Numbered from the stretch's first letter, positions 35,593 through 44,340 are shown. The stretch: 64,000 nucleotides of DNA from Mycobacterium deserti (GCF_025345615.1 NZ_JAODWD010000008.1:1-64000); one strand, 5' to 3'. Numbers and translations are program-made. Notes: generated by a model from the letters alone, not told the origin.

Positions 35593-35898
35593 ATGGCAAT
35601 CACCGTCTCGATCCCGACCATCCTGCGCACGCACACCGGCGGCGAGAAGCGCGTCAGCGCGACCGGCGACACACTGGGCGCTGTGATCAGCGACCTGGAA
35701 GCGAACTACTCGGGCATCTCCGAGCGCCTCATGGAGAACGGCAAGCTGAACCGCTTCGTCAACATCTACGTCAACGACGAGGACGTCCGGTTCTCCGGGG
35801 GTTTGGAGACCGCGGTCTCCGACGGTGATTCGGTGACCATCCTTCCTGCCGTCGCGGGCGGTGCGATGAGCCGCTTGCGCGAAGAACAGAAGGCTTAG
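35593..35898 (+). CDS. cysO: Sulfur carrier protein CysO with extended C-terminus
   Basis: A 101-residue ubiquitin-like protein that carries sulfide as a C-terminal thiocarboxylate. The fold is clear (VSIPTILRTHTGGEKRVSATG, FVNIYVNDEDVRFSGG, VTILPAVAGG). The functional Gly-Gly is at residues 89-90 but the frame continues with AMSRLREEQKA before the TAG. As I remember it, M. tuberculosis CysO ends at the Gly-Gly. The tail must be removed before MoeZ can adenylate and sulfurate the protein. GAAAGG precedes the ATG. The stop is one base before the TTG of cysM. Confidence 0.94.
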   Translation: MAITVSIPTILRTHTGGEKRVSATGDTLGAVISDLEANYSGISERLMENGKLNRFVNIYVNDEDVRFSGGLETAVSDGDSVTILPAVAGGAMSRLREEQKA

Positions 35899-35899
35899 G

Positions 35900-36871
35900 T
35901 TGACCCGCCACGACTCGCTGCTCGACGCGCTCGGCAGCACACCACTCGTCGGGCTGCCGCGACTCTCGCCGCGCTGGGACGACGGACCCGACGGGCCCCA
36001 TGTGCGGTTGTGGGCCAAGCTCGAGGACCGCAACCCCACGGGTTCCATCAAGGACCGTCCGGCCCTGCGGATGATCGAAGATGCCGAGCGACGAGGGTTG
36101 CTGCAGCCGGGGGCCACCATCCTCGAGCCGACGAGCGGCAACACCGGTATCTCGCTGGCCATGGCCGCCCTGCTGAAGGGCTACCGGATGATCTGCGTGA
36201 TGCCGGAGAACACGTCGATCGAACGCCGCCAGCTCCTCGAGCTCTACGGCGCGCGCATCATCTACTCTCCTGCCGAGGGCGGGTCGAACACCGCGGTGGC
36301 GCACGCGAAGGAAATTGCGGCGCAGAACCCGTCGTGGGTGATGCTGTATCAGTACGGCAACGAGGCGAACTCGCTGTCGCACTACGAGGGCACCGGACCC
36401 GAGCTGCTGGCCGATCTGCCCGAGATCACGCACTTCGTTGCGGGCCTCGGCACCACCGGCACACTGATGGGCACGGGGCGCTATCTGCGCGAGCAGAAAC
36501 CGGACGTGCAGATCGTCGCCGCCGAGCCACGCTACGGCGAAGGCGTGTATGCGCTGCGCAACATCGACGAAGGGTTCATCCCCGAGCTGTACGACCCGGA
36601 CGTGCTGACCACCCGCTACTCGGTCGGCTCCTACGACGCGGTCAAGCGCACCCGAGAACTGGTTCAGGTCGAAGGCATCTTCGCCGGCATCTCCACCGGA
36701 GCGATCCTGCACGCCGCGCTCGGTATGGCGGCCAAGGCGGTCAAGGCGGGCGAACACGCCGACATCGCGTTCGTCGTCTGCGATGCCGGGTGGAAGTATC
36801 TGTCGACCGGCGCGTACGCCGGTAGCCTGGATGACGCCGAAGACGCGCTGGAAGGGCAACTATGGGCTTGA
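35900..36871 (+). CDS. cysM: O-phosphoserine sulfhydrylase CysM
   Basis: A 323-residue PLP enzyme that uses CysO thiocarboxylate and O-phosphoserine to form the CysO-cysteine adduct. The PLP lysine is in NPTGSIKDRPA, the phosphate-binding loop in EPTSGNTGISLA, and the second glycine loop in GLGTTGTLMGTG. The start is TTG, one base after the cysO stop. It is the last enzyme of the mec-cysO-cysM set, making cysteine in an oxidation-resistant way. Confidence 0.95.
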   Translation: MTRHDSLLDALGSTPLVGLPRLSPRWDDGPDGPHVRLWAKLEDRNPTGSIKDRPALRMIEDAERRGLLQPGATILEPTSGNTGISLAMAALLKGYRMICVMPENTSIERRQLLELYGARIIYSPAEGGSNTAVAHAKEIAAQNPSWVMLYQYGNEANSLSHYEGTGPELLADLPEITHFVAGLGTTGTLMGTGRYLREQKPDVQIVAAEPRYGEGVYALRNIDEGFIPELYDPDVLTTRYSVGSYDAVKRTRELVQVEGIFAGISTGAILHAALGMAAKAVKAGEHADIAFVVCDAGWKYLSTGAYAGSLDDAEDALEGQLWA

Positions 36872-36911
36872 CGGGCCGCGCGGGCCAGCGAGACACGAAA
36901 GCCGGCCGCGC

Positions 36912-37586
36912 ATGACGTACCCGCCCGCCACATCACCGCAGCCGAAGAATCGGCCGGCATGGGTGGTCGGCGGTCTGACCGTCGTCAGCTTCGTGGTGCT
37001 GCTCTGGATCATCGAGTTGTTCGACTCGCTGTCGGATCATCGGATCGACGACAACGGGATCCGGCCGCTGGAGGCCGACGGGCTGTGGGGCGTTCTCTTT
37101 GCCCCGCTGCTGCACTCGAACTGGGACCACTTGATGGCCAACACCGTCCCGATGCTCGTGCTCGGATTCCTGATGACGCTGGCCGGTATGTCGCGGTTCA
37201 TCTTCGCCACCGCCATCGTGTGGATTCTCGGCGGCCTGGGCACGTGGCTGATCGGAAACATCGGCGTCCACTGTCCCTACGTCGGGGTGCGCTGCGAGCC
37301 CACTCACATCGGGGCGTCCGGCTTGATCTTCGGCTGGCTGGCGTTCCTCATCGTGTTCGGTTTCTTCACCCGCAAGGCGTGGGAGATCGTCGTCGGCGTC
37401 ATTGTCCTGCTGGTGTACGGCAGCGTCCTGTTGGGTGTGCTGCCAGGCACCCCAGGGGTGTCGTGGCAGGGCCACCTCTGCGGCGCCGTCGCCGGCGTCC
37501 TCGCCGCCTATTGGCTCTCAGCGCCGGAACGCAAGGCCAGGGAACGACGCAAGCTCGGGGCGACGAACCCGTATCTGACGCCGTGA
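36912..37586 (+). CDS. Rhomboid family intramembrane serine protease
   Basis: A 224-residue protein with six predicted membrane helices. The catalytic serine is in HIGASGLIFGW and the histidine in WQGHLCGAVAG; HSNWDHLMANTVPM is the family's HxxxN region. Equivalent to Rv1337. The ATG at 36912 is selected; upstream codons run into the cysM tail. The stop overlaps the GTG of murI (GTGA). Confidence 0.92.
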   Translation: MTYPPATSPQPKNRPAWVVGGLTVVSFVVLLWIIELFDSLSDHRIDDNGIRPLEADGLWGVLFAPLLHSNWDHLMANTVPMLVLGFLMTLAGMSRFIFATAIVWILGGLGTWLIGNIGVHCPYVGVRCEPTHIGASGLIFGWLAFLIVFGFFTRKAWEIVVGVIVLLVYGSVLLGVLPGTPGVSWQGHLCGAVAGVLAAYWLSAPERKARERRKLGATNPYLTP

Positions 37587-38404
37587 CATCCGCATTCGCG
37601 CCCGTCGGCATATTCGATTCCGGCGTCGGCGGGCTCACCGTGGCCCGCGCGATCATCGACCAGCTGCCCGACGAGGACATCGTCTATGTCGGCGACACCG
37701 GCAACGGACCCTACGGGCCACTGACCATCCCCGAGATCCGCGCGCACGCACTGGCAATCGGCGACGACCTCGTCTCCCGCGGCGTCAAGGCGCTGGTGAT
37801 CGCGTGCAACACCGCGTCGTCGGCATGTCTGCGTGACGCCCGCGAGCGCTACGCGCCGATACCGGTGATCGAGGTGATCCTGCCTGCGGTGCGACGAGCC
37901 GTCGCCGCCACCCGCAACGGTCGCATCGGTGTCATCGGAACGGCCGCCACGATCGCCTCGGGCGCGTACCAGGACGCGTTCGCCGCCGCGCGCGACATCG
38001 AGGTGATCGGGGTGGCGTGCCCACGCTTCGTCGACTTCGTCGAGCGCGGCGTCACCAGCGGTCGGCAGGTGCTCGGTTTGGCCGAGGGCTACCTCGAACC
38101 GCTGCAGCGCACCGAGGTCGACACCCTGGTGTTGGGGTGCACGCACTATCCCATGCTGTCGGGCCTCATTCAGCTGGCGCTGGGGGACCAGGTCAGCTTG
38201 GTGTCCAGCGCCGAGGAGACCGCCAAGGATCTGCTGCGGGTGCTCACCGAGTTGGATTTGCTACGTCCGCACGACGCGGGGCCGGTGTCGAGACGCTTCG
38301 AATCGACTGGTGATCCCGAGGCCTTCACCGCCCTCGCAGCGCGCTTTCTCGGCCCGACGCTCGACGGCGTCCGGCCTGTTCAGCGTCACGTGGGCGCCCA
38401 ATAA
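37583..38404 (+). CDS. murI: Glutamate racemase
   Basis: A 273-residue cofactor-independent racemase supplying D-glutamate for peptidoglycan. The two catalytic cysteines are in VIACNTASSA and VLGCTHYPML; GIFDSGVGGLTVARA is the usual N-terminus. GTG start, translationally coupled to the rhomboid gene. Counterpart of Rv1338. Confidence 0.96.
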   Translation: MTSAFAPVGIFDSGVGGLTVARAIIDQLPDEDIVYVGDTGNGPYGPLTIPEIRAHALAIGDDLVSRGVKALVIACNTASSACLRDARERYAPIPVIEVILPAVRRAVAATRNGRIGVIGTAATIASGAYQDAFAAARDIEVIGVACPRFVDFVERGVTSGRQVLGLAEGYLEPLQRTEVDTLVLGCTHYPMLSGLIQLALGDQVSLVSSAEETAKDLLRVLTELDLLRPHDAGPVSRRFESTGDPEAFTALAARFLGPTLDGVRPVQRHVGAQ

Positions 38405-38465
38405 TGACGTTCGTCGCTCAATGCGTCGATGTTTTCGTCATGCGGATATCGGGCATGGCAAGCTA

Positions 38466-39239
38466 GTGAGCGTGCGAATCACCGTACTCGGATGCTCCGG
38501 CAGTGTTGTCGGGCCTGATTCGCCAGCGTCCGGCTACCTGGTGTCGGCGCCTGATACCCCGCCCCTGGTCCTGGATTTCGGTGGGGGCGTGCTCGGCGCA
38601 CTGCAGCGTCACGCCGACCCGAACGCCGTGCACGTGCTGTTGTCGCATCTGCACGCCGACCACTGCCTCGACTTGCCGGGACTGTTCGTCTGGCGCCGCT
38701 ACCATCCCTCGCCCGCGCAGGAGCGCGGGGTCATGTATGGCCCCGCCAACACGTGGGCGCGCCTCGGCGCGGCGTCATCCCCCGAGGGCGGCGAGATCGA
38801 CGACTTCTCCGACATCTTCGACATCCGTCACTGGACCGACAACCAGGCCGTGCAGATCGGCACGCTGTCGGTGACGCCGCGGCTTGTTTGCCATCCGACC
38901 GAGTCCTACGGAATGCGGATCACCGACCCATCCGGCGCGACGCTCGTCTACAGCGGTGACACCGGCTACTGCGAGACGCTGGTCGATCTGGCGCGCGGCG
39001 CCGACGTGTTCCTGTGCGAGGCGTCGTGGACGCACTCGCCGTCGAATCCGCCGAAGCTGCACCTGTCGGGCACCGAGGCCGGTCGCGCCGCGGCCCAAGC
39101 CGGGGTGGGCGAACTACTTCTCACTCACATTCCACCGTGGACGTCGCGCGAGGACGTGATCAGCGAGGCCAAGGCCGAGTTCCACGGACCGGTGCATGCG
39201 GTCGTCTGTAATGAGACATTTGAGGTAACGCGCTCCTGA
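38466..39239 (+). CDS. Metallo-beta-lactamase-fold hydrolase, putative cAMP phosphodiesterase (Rv1339 homologue)
   Basis: A 257-residue MBL-fold enzyme. Metal ligands are in LLSHLHADHCLDLPG, CHPTESYGM, YSGDTGYCETL and the final LLTHIPPW. Rv1339 has been reported as an atypical class II cAMP phosphodiesterase, and this protein has its position and length. GTG 38466 or GTG 38472 could start it. Two class III cyclases in the same window make a cAMP role reasonable. Confidence 0.9.
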   Translation: MSVRITVLGCSGSVVGPDSPASGYLVSAPDTPPLVLDFGGGVLGALQRHADPNAVHVLLSHLHADHCLDLPGLFVWRRYHPSPAQERGVMYGPANTWARLGAASSPEGGEIDDFSDIFDIRHWTDNQAVQIGTLSVTPRLVCHPTESYGMRITDPSGATLVYSGDTGYCETLVDLARGADVFLCEASWTHSPSNPPKLHLSGTEAGRAAAQAGVGELLLTHIPPWTSREDVISEAKAEFHGPVHAVVCNETFEVTRS

Positions 39240-39286
39240 CGCCTGATCTGCTCCTCGCGTGCGCGGATCGCGTCGGAGCGACCCGA

Positions 39287-39292
39287 TAGGGT
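39287..39292 (+). promoter_or_regulatory. -10 box for leaderless rph transcript
   Basis: TAGGGT lies 6 nt before the rph GTG, with no ribosome-binding site. Confidence 0.45.
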
Positions 39293-39298
39293 TGGCCC

Positions 39299-40081
39299 GT
39301 GTCCAGACGAGAAGACGGCAGGCTCGACGACGAGTTGCGGCCGGTCCGCATCACCCGTGGCTTCACCACGCATCCCGCTGGATCGGTGCTCGTGGAGTTC
39401 GGCGAGACCCGGGTCATGTGCACGGCAAGCGTCACCGAGGGCGTGCCGCGGTGGCGTAAGGGGTCCGGGCAGGGGTGGCTGACGGCCGAATACGCGATGC
39501 TGCCGGCGGCCACCCATGACCGGTCCGACCGCGAGTCGGTGAAGGGCCGCGTCGGTGGCCGAACCCAGGAGATCAGCCGCCTCGTCGGCCGCTCGCTTCG
39601 TGCCTGCATCGACCTCGGGGCGCTGGGGGAGAACACGATCGCGATCGACTGCGACGTCCTGCAGGCCGACGGCGGCACCCGCACCGCTGCGATCACCGGC
39701 GCTTACGTCGCGCTGGCCGACGCGGTGACCTACCTGTCGACGGCGGGGAAGCTCTCCGACCCGCGACCGCTGTCGTGCGCCATCGCCGCGGTCAGCGTCG
39801 GAGTGGTCGACGGACGGATTCGGGTGGACCTGCCCTACACCGAGGACTCGCGCGCCGAGGTCGACATGAATGTCGTCGCGACCGACACCGGAACTCTGGT
39901 CGAGATTCAGGGCACCGGTGAGGGCGCGACGTTCCCGCGGTCGACGCTGGACAAGATGCTCGACGCCGCGATGGCCGCGTGCGAGCAGGTGTTCGTCATC
40001 CAGCGTGAGGCTCTGGAATTGCCGTATCCCGGCGCGCTGCCTGAATCGGCTGACCCGCCCAAGAAGGCGTTCGGAAGCTGA
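39299..40081 (+). CDS. rph: Ribonuclease PH
   Basis: A 260-residue phosphorolytic 3'-5' exoribonuclease that matures tRNA 3' ends. Family signatures: GSVLVEFGETRVMCTASV, REISRLVGRSLR-type motif (QEISRLVGRSLRA), IAIDCDVLQADGGTRTAAITGA, and DMNVVATDTG. It is the Rv1340 counterpart. Its stop overlaps the inferred rdgB start. Confidence 0.96.
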   Translation: MSRREDGRLDDELRPVRITRGFTTHPAGSVLVEFGETRVMCTASVTEGVPRWRKGSGQGWLTAEYAMLPAATHDRSDRESVKGRVGGRTQEISRLVGRSLRACIDLGALGENTIAIDCDVLQADGGTRTAAITGAYVALADAVTYLSTAGKLSDPRPLSCAIAAVSVGVVDGRIRVDLPYTEDSRAEVDMNVVATDTGTLVEIQGTGEGATFPRSTLDKMLDAAMAACEQVFVIQREALELPYPGALPESADPPKKAFGS

Positions 40082-40683
40082 CCTCGCTGCTGGTGGCCAG
40101 CCGCAATCGCAAGAAGCTGGCGGAGTTGCACCGGGTGCTCGACGCCGCGGGCGTGTCTGGCCTGACGCTGCTGTCGCTCGACGATGTCGCCGCATTCGAC
40201 GAGGCTCCCGAGACCGGCGCGACGTTCGAGGAGAACGCGTTGGCCAAGGCGCGCGACGCATACCGGGCGACGGGCCTGGCCTCAGTCGCCGACGACAGTG
40301 GGCTGGAAGTCGACGCGCTCAACGGGATGCCGGGTGTGCTGTCGGCGCGCTGGTCGGGCCGTCACGGCGACGACGCCGCCAACACCGCGCTGCTGTTGGG
40401 GCAGATGTCCGACGTACCCGACGAGCGGCGCGGCGCCGCGTTCGTGTCGGCGTGCGCCCTGGTGTCAGCCGCACGCGAACTCGTCGTGCGCGGCGAATGG
40501 CGGGGCAGCATCGTGCGGACGTCGCGCGGAGATGGTGGGTTCGGCTACGACCCGGTCTTCCTGCCGTCGGGTTCTTCGCGTACGGCAGCGGAGTTGAGCC
40601 CGCCGGAGAAGGATGCGCAGTCGCATCGCGGACGTGCGCTGGCTCTGCTGGTTCCTGCGCTGCGCGAGCTGGCCGCCGGCTAG
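40078..40683 (+). CDS. rdgB: Non-canonical purine NTP pyrophosphatase (RdgB/HAM1), probable CTG start
   Basis: A 201-residue enzyme that hydrolyses ITP, dITP and XTP. Motifs are VASRNRKKLAEL, SVADDSGLEVDALNGMPGV, GGFGYDPVF and SHRGRAL. A start at GTG 40093 would remove the first beta strand (LLV) that leads into the nucleotide loop. The homologous start lies 15 nt upstream, where the codon is CTG, overlapping the rph stop as CTGA. No ATG, GTG or TTG is available there, so a CTG start is the best reading. Counterpart of Rv1341. Confidence 0.9.
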   Translation: MTSLLVASRNRKKLAELHRVLDAAGVSGLTLLSLDDVAAFDEAPETGATFEENALAKARDAYRATGLASVADDSGLEVDALNGMPGVLSARWSGRHGDDAANTALLLGQMSDVPDERRGAAFVSACALVSAARELVVRGEWRGSIVRTSRGDGGFGYDPVFLPSGSSRTAAELSPPEKDAQSHRGRALALLVPALRELAAG

Positions 40684-40708
40684 CTGACGGACGCCGCCAA
40701 ATTTTATA

Positions 40709-40719
40709 TAGGCTACCTA
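40709..40719. promoter_or_regulatory. Short palindrome in the MFS promoter
   Basis: TAGG-CTA-CCTA lies in an AT-rich patch, 28 nt before the MFS GTG and just upstream of its -10 box. It may be an operator; it is short, so chance is possible. Confidence 0.35.
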
Positions 40720-40724
40720 ATGGG

Positions 40725-40730
40725 TACTAT
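40725..40730 (+). promoter_or_regulatory. -10 box for leaderless MFS transcript
   Basis: TACTAT is followed by 6 nt and the GTG at 40737, with no ribosome-binding site. Confidence 0.5.
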
Positions 40731-40736
40731 CCCCGA

Positions 40737-42194
40737 GTGCCTGCCGGCGACCGTACGACAGTGAACCGGCATCCCGGCGTTCTCGTCGCGGTGCTCGCCG
40801 CCGCCGGCATCAGCGTCTCGCTGATGCAGACGCTGATCATTCCGTTGATCCCCGAACTGCCGACGCTGCTGCAGACCAGTCCGGCCAACGCGTCGTGGAC
40901 GATCACCGCGACGTTGCTGACGGCCGCGGTCGCGACTCCGGTGTTCGGTCGCCTCGGCGACATGTACGGGCCGAAGCCGATCCTGATGGCCTGTGCGATC
41001 GCACTGACGGTTGGCTCTCTGGTGGCCGCGCTGACGAGCTCGCTGTTGCCGCTGATCATCGGCAGGGCACTGCAGGGCTTCGGCATCCCGATCATCCCGC
41101 TGGGCATCAGCGTGCTGCGGTCGGCGGTACCGCCCGAGAAGGTCGGCAGCGCAATGGGTTTGATGAGTTCCTCCCTCGGTGTCGGTGGTGCACTCGGCCT
41201 GCCACTGTCGGCGGTCATCGCCGAGAACTTCGACTGGCACATGCTGTTCTGGGTGTCTGCGGGCCTCGGCGCGCTCGGCCTGGTGCTGTTCGCGACGTTG
41301 GTGCCCGCGGTACCGGCCACGTCGGCGGACCGACTGGATCCGCTCGGGGCGCTCGGGCTTGCCGCCGGGTTGATCGCGCTGCTGCTGGCGATCTCGAAGG
41401 GGTCCAGCTGGGGCTGGACGAGCGCGATCACGCTGGGGTTGTTCGGCGGGTCGCTGGTGACCTTCGTGCTGTTCGGGTTCTGGCAGTTGCGGGTGGCCTC
41501 GCCGACGGTCGATCTGCGGACGACGGCGAGGCGCCCGGTGCTGACGACGAACCTGGCGTCGATCGCGGTGGGGTTCTCGCTGTTCGCGATGTCGTTGATC
41601 GCCCCCCAGATCCTCGAGTTGCCCAGCGAGACGGGCTACGGGCTGGGCCAGTCGCTGCTGAACACCGGCTTGTGGATGGCGCCGGGCGGGCTGGCGATGA
41701 TGCTGTCGTCGCCGATAGCGGCACGGGTGGCGGCCGTGCGTGGTCCGCGCTTTACGTTGATCGTCGGGGCGTCGATCGTCGCCGGTGGCTATCTTGCCGG
41801 ACTGTGGCTGATGAACAGCGCGTGGCAGCTGTGCGTGTTCAACGTCTTGGTCAGCGTCGGGGTGGGCTTCGCGTTCTCCTCGCTGCCCGCGTTGATCAAC
41901 GCAGCCGTGCCGATGTCAGAGACGGCGGCGGCCAACGGAATCAATGCGCTCGCACGGTCGTTGGGCACCTCGATCTCCAGCGCGGTGATCGGTGCGGTGC
42001 TCGCGGCGATGACCACCACCTTGGCGGGTCAGCAGGTGCCGTCTTTGGCAGGCCTTCGCGCGGCACTGCTGATCGCGGCGGGCGCGGCTCTCGTCGCTGC
42101 GCTGATCGCGCTGGCCATCCCGAAACCCGACGCGCAGTCTGTGGACGATGCTGCCGACGACCTGGCGTTGGTCACAGACCGAAGCGGTCCTTGA
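40737..42194 (+). CDS. MFS drug-efflux type transporter
   Basis: A 485-residue, 14-helix DHA2-like transporter. Helix 1 starts with VLVAVLAAAGISVSLMQ, the loop 2-3 motif is GRLGDMYGPKPIL, and motif C-like glycine patterns are in GVGGALGLPLSAV. It probably expels a hydrophobic or cationic compound with proton antiport; the substrate cannot be told. It has its own AT-rich promoter, so it is an independent unit inserted between rdgB and the DUF3817/lprD pair, with which it overlaps tail to tail by 23 nt. Confidence 0.85.
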   Translation: MPAGDRTTVNRHPGVLVAVLAAAGISVSLMQTLIIPLIPELPTLLQTSPANASWTITATLLTAAVATPVFGRLGDMYGPKPILMACAIALTVGSLVAALTSSLLPLIIGRALQGFGIPIIPLGISVLRSAVPPEKVGSAMGLMSSSLGVGGALGLPLSAVIAENFDWHMLFWVSAGLGALGLVLFATLVPAVPATSADRLDPLGALGLAAGLIALLLAISKGSSWGWTSAITLGLFGGSLVTFVLFGFWQLRVASPTVDLRTTARRPVLTTNLASIAVGFSLFAMSLIAPQILELPSETGYGLGQSLLNTGLWMAPGGLAMMLSSPIAARVAAVRGPRFTLIVGASIVAGGYLAGLWLMNSAWQLCVFNVLVSVGVGFAFSSLPALINAAVPMSETAAANGINALARSLGTSISSAVIGAVLAAMTTTLAGQQVPSLAGLRAALLIAAGAALVAALIALAIPKPDAQSVDDAADDLALVTDRSGP

Positions 42195-42504
42195 TCTCCT
42201 TGGTCTGCACCTGCTCGACGACGATTCCGACAAGCGGAATGGTGCCTGCGAGCAGCACGCCGATGGTCTTGGCGATGGGCCAGCGAACCTTGACCGCGAG
42301 GTTGGCGGTGAAGAGCAGGTAGATGAAGTAGACCCAGCCGTGAACGACGGCGATCCAATTCAACCCCTCCACGCCGTAGACGTACTTCATCACCATCTCG
42401 TAGCACAGAGCGATGAGCCAGATGCCCGTCGTCCAGGCGAGCACACGGTAGCCCAGCAGCGCCTTACGGATGCTTTCGACGGATGGCGAGGTGGTATCGG
42501 TCAT
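42172..42504 (-). CDS. DUF3817 integral membrane protein (Rv1342c homologue)
   Basis: A 110-residue protein with three membrane helices (LAWTTGIWLIALCYEMVM, WVYFIYLLFTANLAV, IGVLLAGTIPLVGIVV). The HGWVYFIYLL motif is characteristic of DUF3817. Its ATG overlaps the stop of the LprD-like gene as ATGA, so both are translated together. Function unknown. Confidence 0.9.
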   Translation of the reverse strand: MTDTTSPSVESIRKALLGYRVLAWTTGIWLIALCYEMVMKYVYGVEGLNWIAVVHGWVYFIYLLFTANLAVKVRWPIAKTIGVLLAGTIPLVGIVVEQVQTKEIKDRFGL

Positions 42505-42872
42505 GTCGTCGGTTGTTCCTTGTCGTTCTTCGCCAGTTCGGCGAGGTAGGCATTGTATTCGCGCAGCGCGGGGTCGGCGTCCGAAGCGGTTGTCGCTCTG
42601 GGCCTTTCGGGCAGCAGGCCGTCGGGGATCTCGGTGACCTCGTCGGGTCGCCGCGGCTCGGGTGGGGCTTCTTCGTAGCGCACGAACTTGTAGTAGGCGT
42701 ACACGACGAAGCCGGCGAACAGCGGCCACTGCAACGCATAGCCGAGGTTCTGAAAGCTGCCCGACGAGGACTCGAAACGGGTCCACTGCCACCAGGCCAG
42801 CGCCAGGCAACCGGTAGCGCCGACGATCACCAAAAGGATGAGCGCCGGTCTGCTACGCCGCGTAGTGGACAC
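42501..42872 (-). CDS. LprD-like membrane protein (Rv1343c homologue)
   Basis: A 123-residue protein with two hydrophobic segments (ALILLVIVGATGCLALAWW and LFAGFVVYAYYKF). The first ends in ATGCLALA, which annotators treat as a lipobox; a plain two-helix membrane protein is equally possible because hydrophobic residues continue past the cysteine. The GTG at 42872 is preferred to an ATG 35 codons upstream, whose extra residues are low complexity. Charged C-terminal tail. Confidence 0.8.
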   Translation of the reverse strand: MSTTRRSRPALILLVIVGATGCLALAWWQWTRFESSSGSFQNLGYALQWPLFAGFVVYAYYKFVRYEEAPPEPRRPDEVTEIPDGLLPERPRATTASDADPALREYNAYLAELAKNDKEQPTT

Positions 42873-43086
42873 CGTCCAACGGTACCGCGCGGGACTTCGG
42901 CCCGACGAACTCGCCGAGGCGGGCGGTGGCGCCGGGTTGTGGCTTGATTGGCCGTTCGTGCTTGTGCCTTCGGCCATGAGATGTTTCGCCTCGTTGGAAC
43001 TGCTCGGCCGATCGCGTGGTGCGAAAGGTATCCCGCTCCGCCGACAAGTCCGACCTGAAGCGAAGCGGTAGGATCGGCACGCCCAC

Positions 43087-43169
43087 GCGCGAGTGGCGGA
43101 ATGGCAGACGCGATAGATTTAGGTTCTATTGTCCGGACGGACGTGGGGGTTCGACTCCCCCCTCGCGCA
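43087..43169 (+). tRNA. tRNA-Leu (anticodon TAG)
   Basis: An 83-nt class II tRNA. The acceptor stem GCGCGAG pairs with CTCGCGC, followed by discriminator A; CCA is not encoded. The anticodon stem ATAGA/TCTAT encloses the loop TTTAGGT with anticodon TAG at 43120-43122. There is a long variable arm, and the T-arm GGGGG-TTCGACT-CCCCC is perfect. It marks the right border of the conserved block. Upstream 42873-43086 and downstream 43170-43289 contain nothing else I can support, and no repeated 3' end of the tRNA is seen nearby. Confidence 0.97.
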
Positions 43170-43289
43170 CTCTTCTCGATGACGCTCGTCGGGCATGTCG
43201 TCCACCACCACCGTGCACTGCCCGCCCCCGGCGACGGTCTCGTCGCGCGTGGATGCCACCCGCACAGCTTATTTCGTCGGCGAGGATTC

Positions 43290-44021
43290 CTAGGCGGCCA
43301 GCACGAACGACAGGAAGAAGCCGGCCGCGGTGGCGAAGGCGTTCAGTGGCCGGCCGTGCTCGAACGCCTCTGGCATCAGTGTGTCGGCCAACGACGCCAG
43401 CACCGCGCCCCCCGCGAAGGCCAGCGCCACCGAGAGAATGTCCTCGCTCATGCCGCTCGCGGTTGCCCGCCCGAGGACGACCGCAGCGGCCAACAGGACC
43501 GCGCAGGCCACCCACGTCATCACCACCGTGCGTGGACTCATTCCGCCGTTGCGCATCGCGACAGCGCCGACCAGAGACTCGGGCAGGTTGGAGAAGAAGA
43601 TCGCCACCAGCAGCGACAGCGAGGCGCCACTGACCAACGACACTCCCAGCGCGAGGTTCTCCGGTACGCCGTCGAGCGTCACCGCCGCGAGCAGCGCCAG
43701 TCCCACACCTTTCCGCGCGCCGCTCGCCATCATCTCGCGCTCGTCGGGCCCGGACTTGCCGCTGACGTAGCGGTCCAGCAGCGTGTCGACGGCAACGAAC
43801 GTCGCCGCACCCGCCAACAACCCGAGACCGGCGCGCACCGCGCCGCCCAAGTGGAACGATTCCTCGAACAACTCGAATGCCAGCGCCGAGATGAGCGCCC
43901 CGCTGGCGAAGGCAAGAAGCACTCCGGTCAGGCGCTTGGGCGCGTCCCAGCGGGCCCCGACGAGCGCGCCGATGACGAGCGCGCTCGACGCGGCCAAACC
44001 GAAGTACACCGCGGTCAGCAC
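43290..44021 (-). CDS. ZIP family metal transporter
   Basis: A 243-residue membrane protein with about eight helices. The ZIP metal path motifs are in TLDGVPENLALG (helix 4) and FFSNLPESLVG (helix 5). It would import zinc or another divalent metal. It is preceded by a small membrane protein gene 9 nt upstream on the same strand and probably cotranscribed. No Zur-like box is evident. Confidence 0.88.
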   Translation of the reverse strand: MLTAVYFGLAASSALVIGALVGARWDAPKRLTGVLLAFASGALISALAFELFEESFHLGGAVRAGLGLLAGAATFVAVDTLLDRYVSGKSGPDEREMMASGARKGVGLALLAAVTLDGVPENLALGVSLVSGASLSLLVAIFFSNLPESLVGAVAMRNGGMSPRTVVMTWVACAVLLAAAVVLGRATASGMSEDILSVALAFAGGAVLASLADTLMPEAFEHGRPLNAFATAAGFFLSFVLAA

Positions 44022-44030
44022 GGGCTCAGG

Positions 44031-44273
44031 TCAGCTAACCGTGACCTGCTGGCGCTCGCGTTCCTCCGCCTGCGCGAGGAAGCACAGGATGCTGCTGACG
44101 AAGCTGATGACCGCGATGGCGCCGGCCAGCAGCGCGAGTGTGGCATCGGACGAGGTCCAGCCGGCGAGGCAAACTGCGATGGCGATTACTGCGGTGACGT
44201 TGAGGAAGAGGCCGGTGGTGCCGATCGCCTCTGCCATCGGTTCCTTGGTGCCCGCGGGGTCCCCGTCGCGCAT
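44031..44273 (-). CDS. Small two-helix membrane protein
   Basis: An 80-residue hypothetical with two hydrophobic segments (LFLNVTAVIAIAVCLAGW and LALLAGAIAVISFVSSILCFL) and a charged C-terminus. I do not recognise the family. The spacing of 9 nt to the ZIP transporter suggests an accessory role. It could start at residue 13 (MAEAIG). Confidence 0.65.
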   Translation of the reverse strand: MRDGDPAGTKEPMAEAIGTTGLFLNVTAVIAIAVCLAGWTSSDATLALLAGAIAVISFVSSILCFLAQAEERERQQVTVS

Positions 44274-44340
44274 GGTCCACTCCTGTCAGCTAACCCGATA
44301 TGGTTGCTCAGAAGTTGCCCAATTCGCGGAGCGTTGAAAC

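Noticed and set aside
43087..43169. tRNA-Leu as an integration site of a genomic island
   Set aside because: No integrase gene and no duplicated tRNA 3' end were found in the window, so only the boundary position is suggestive.
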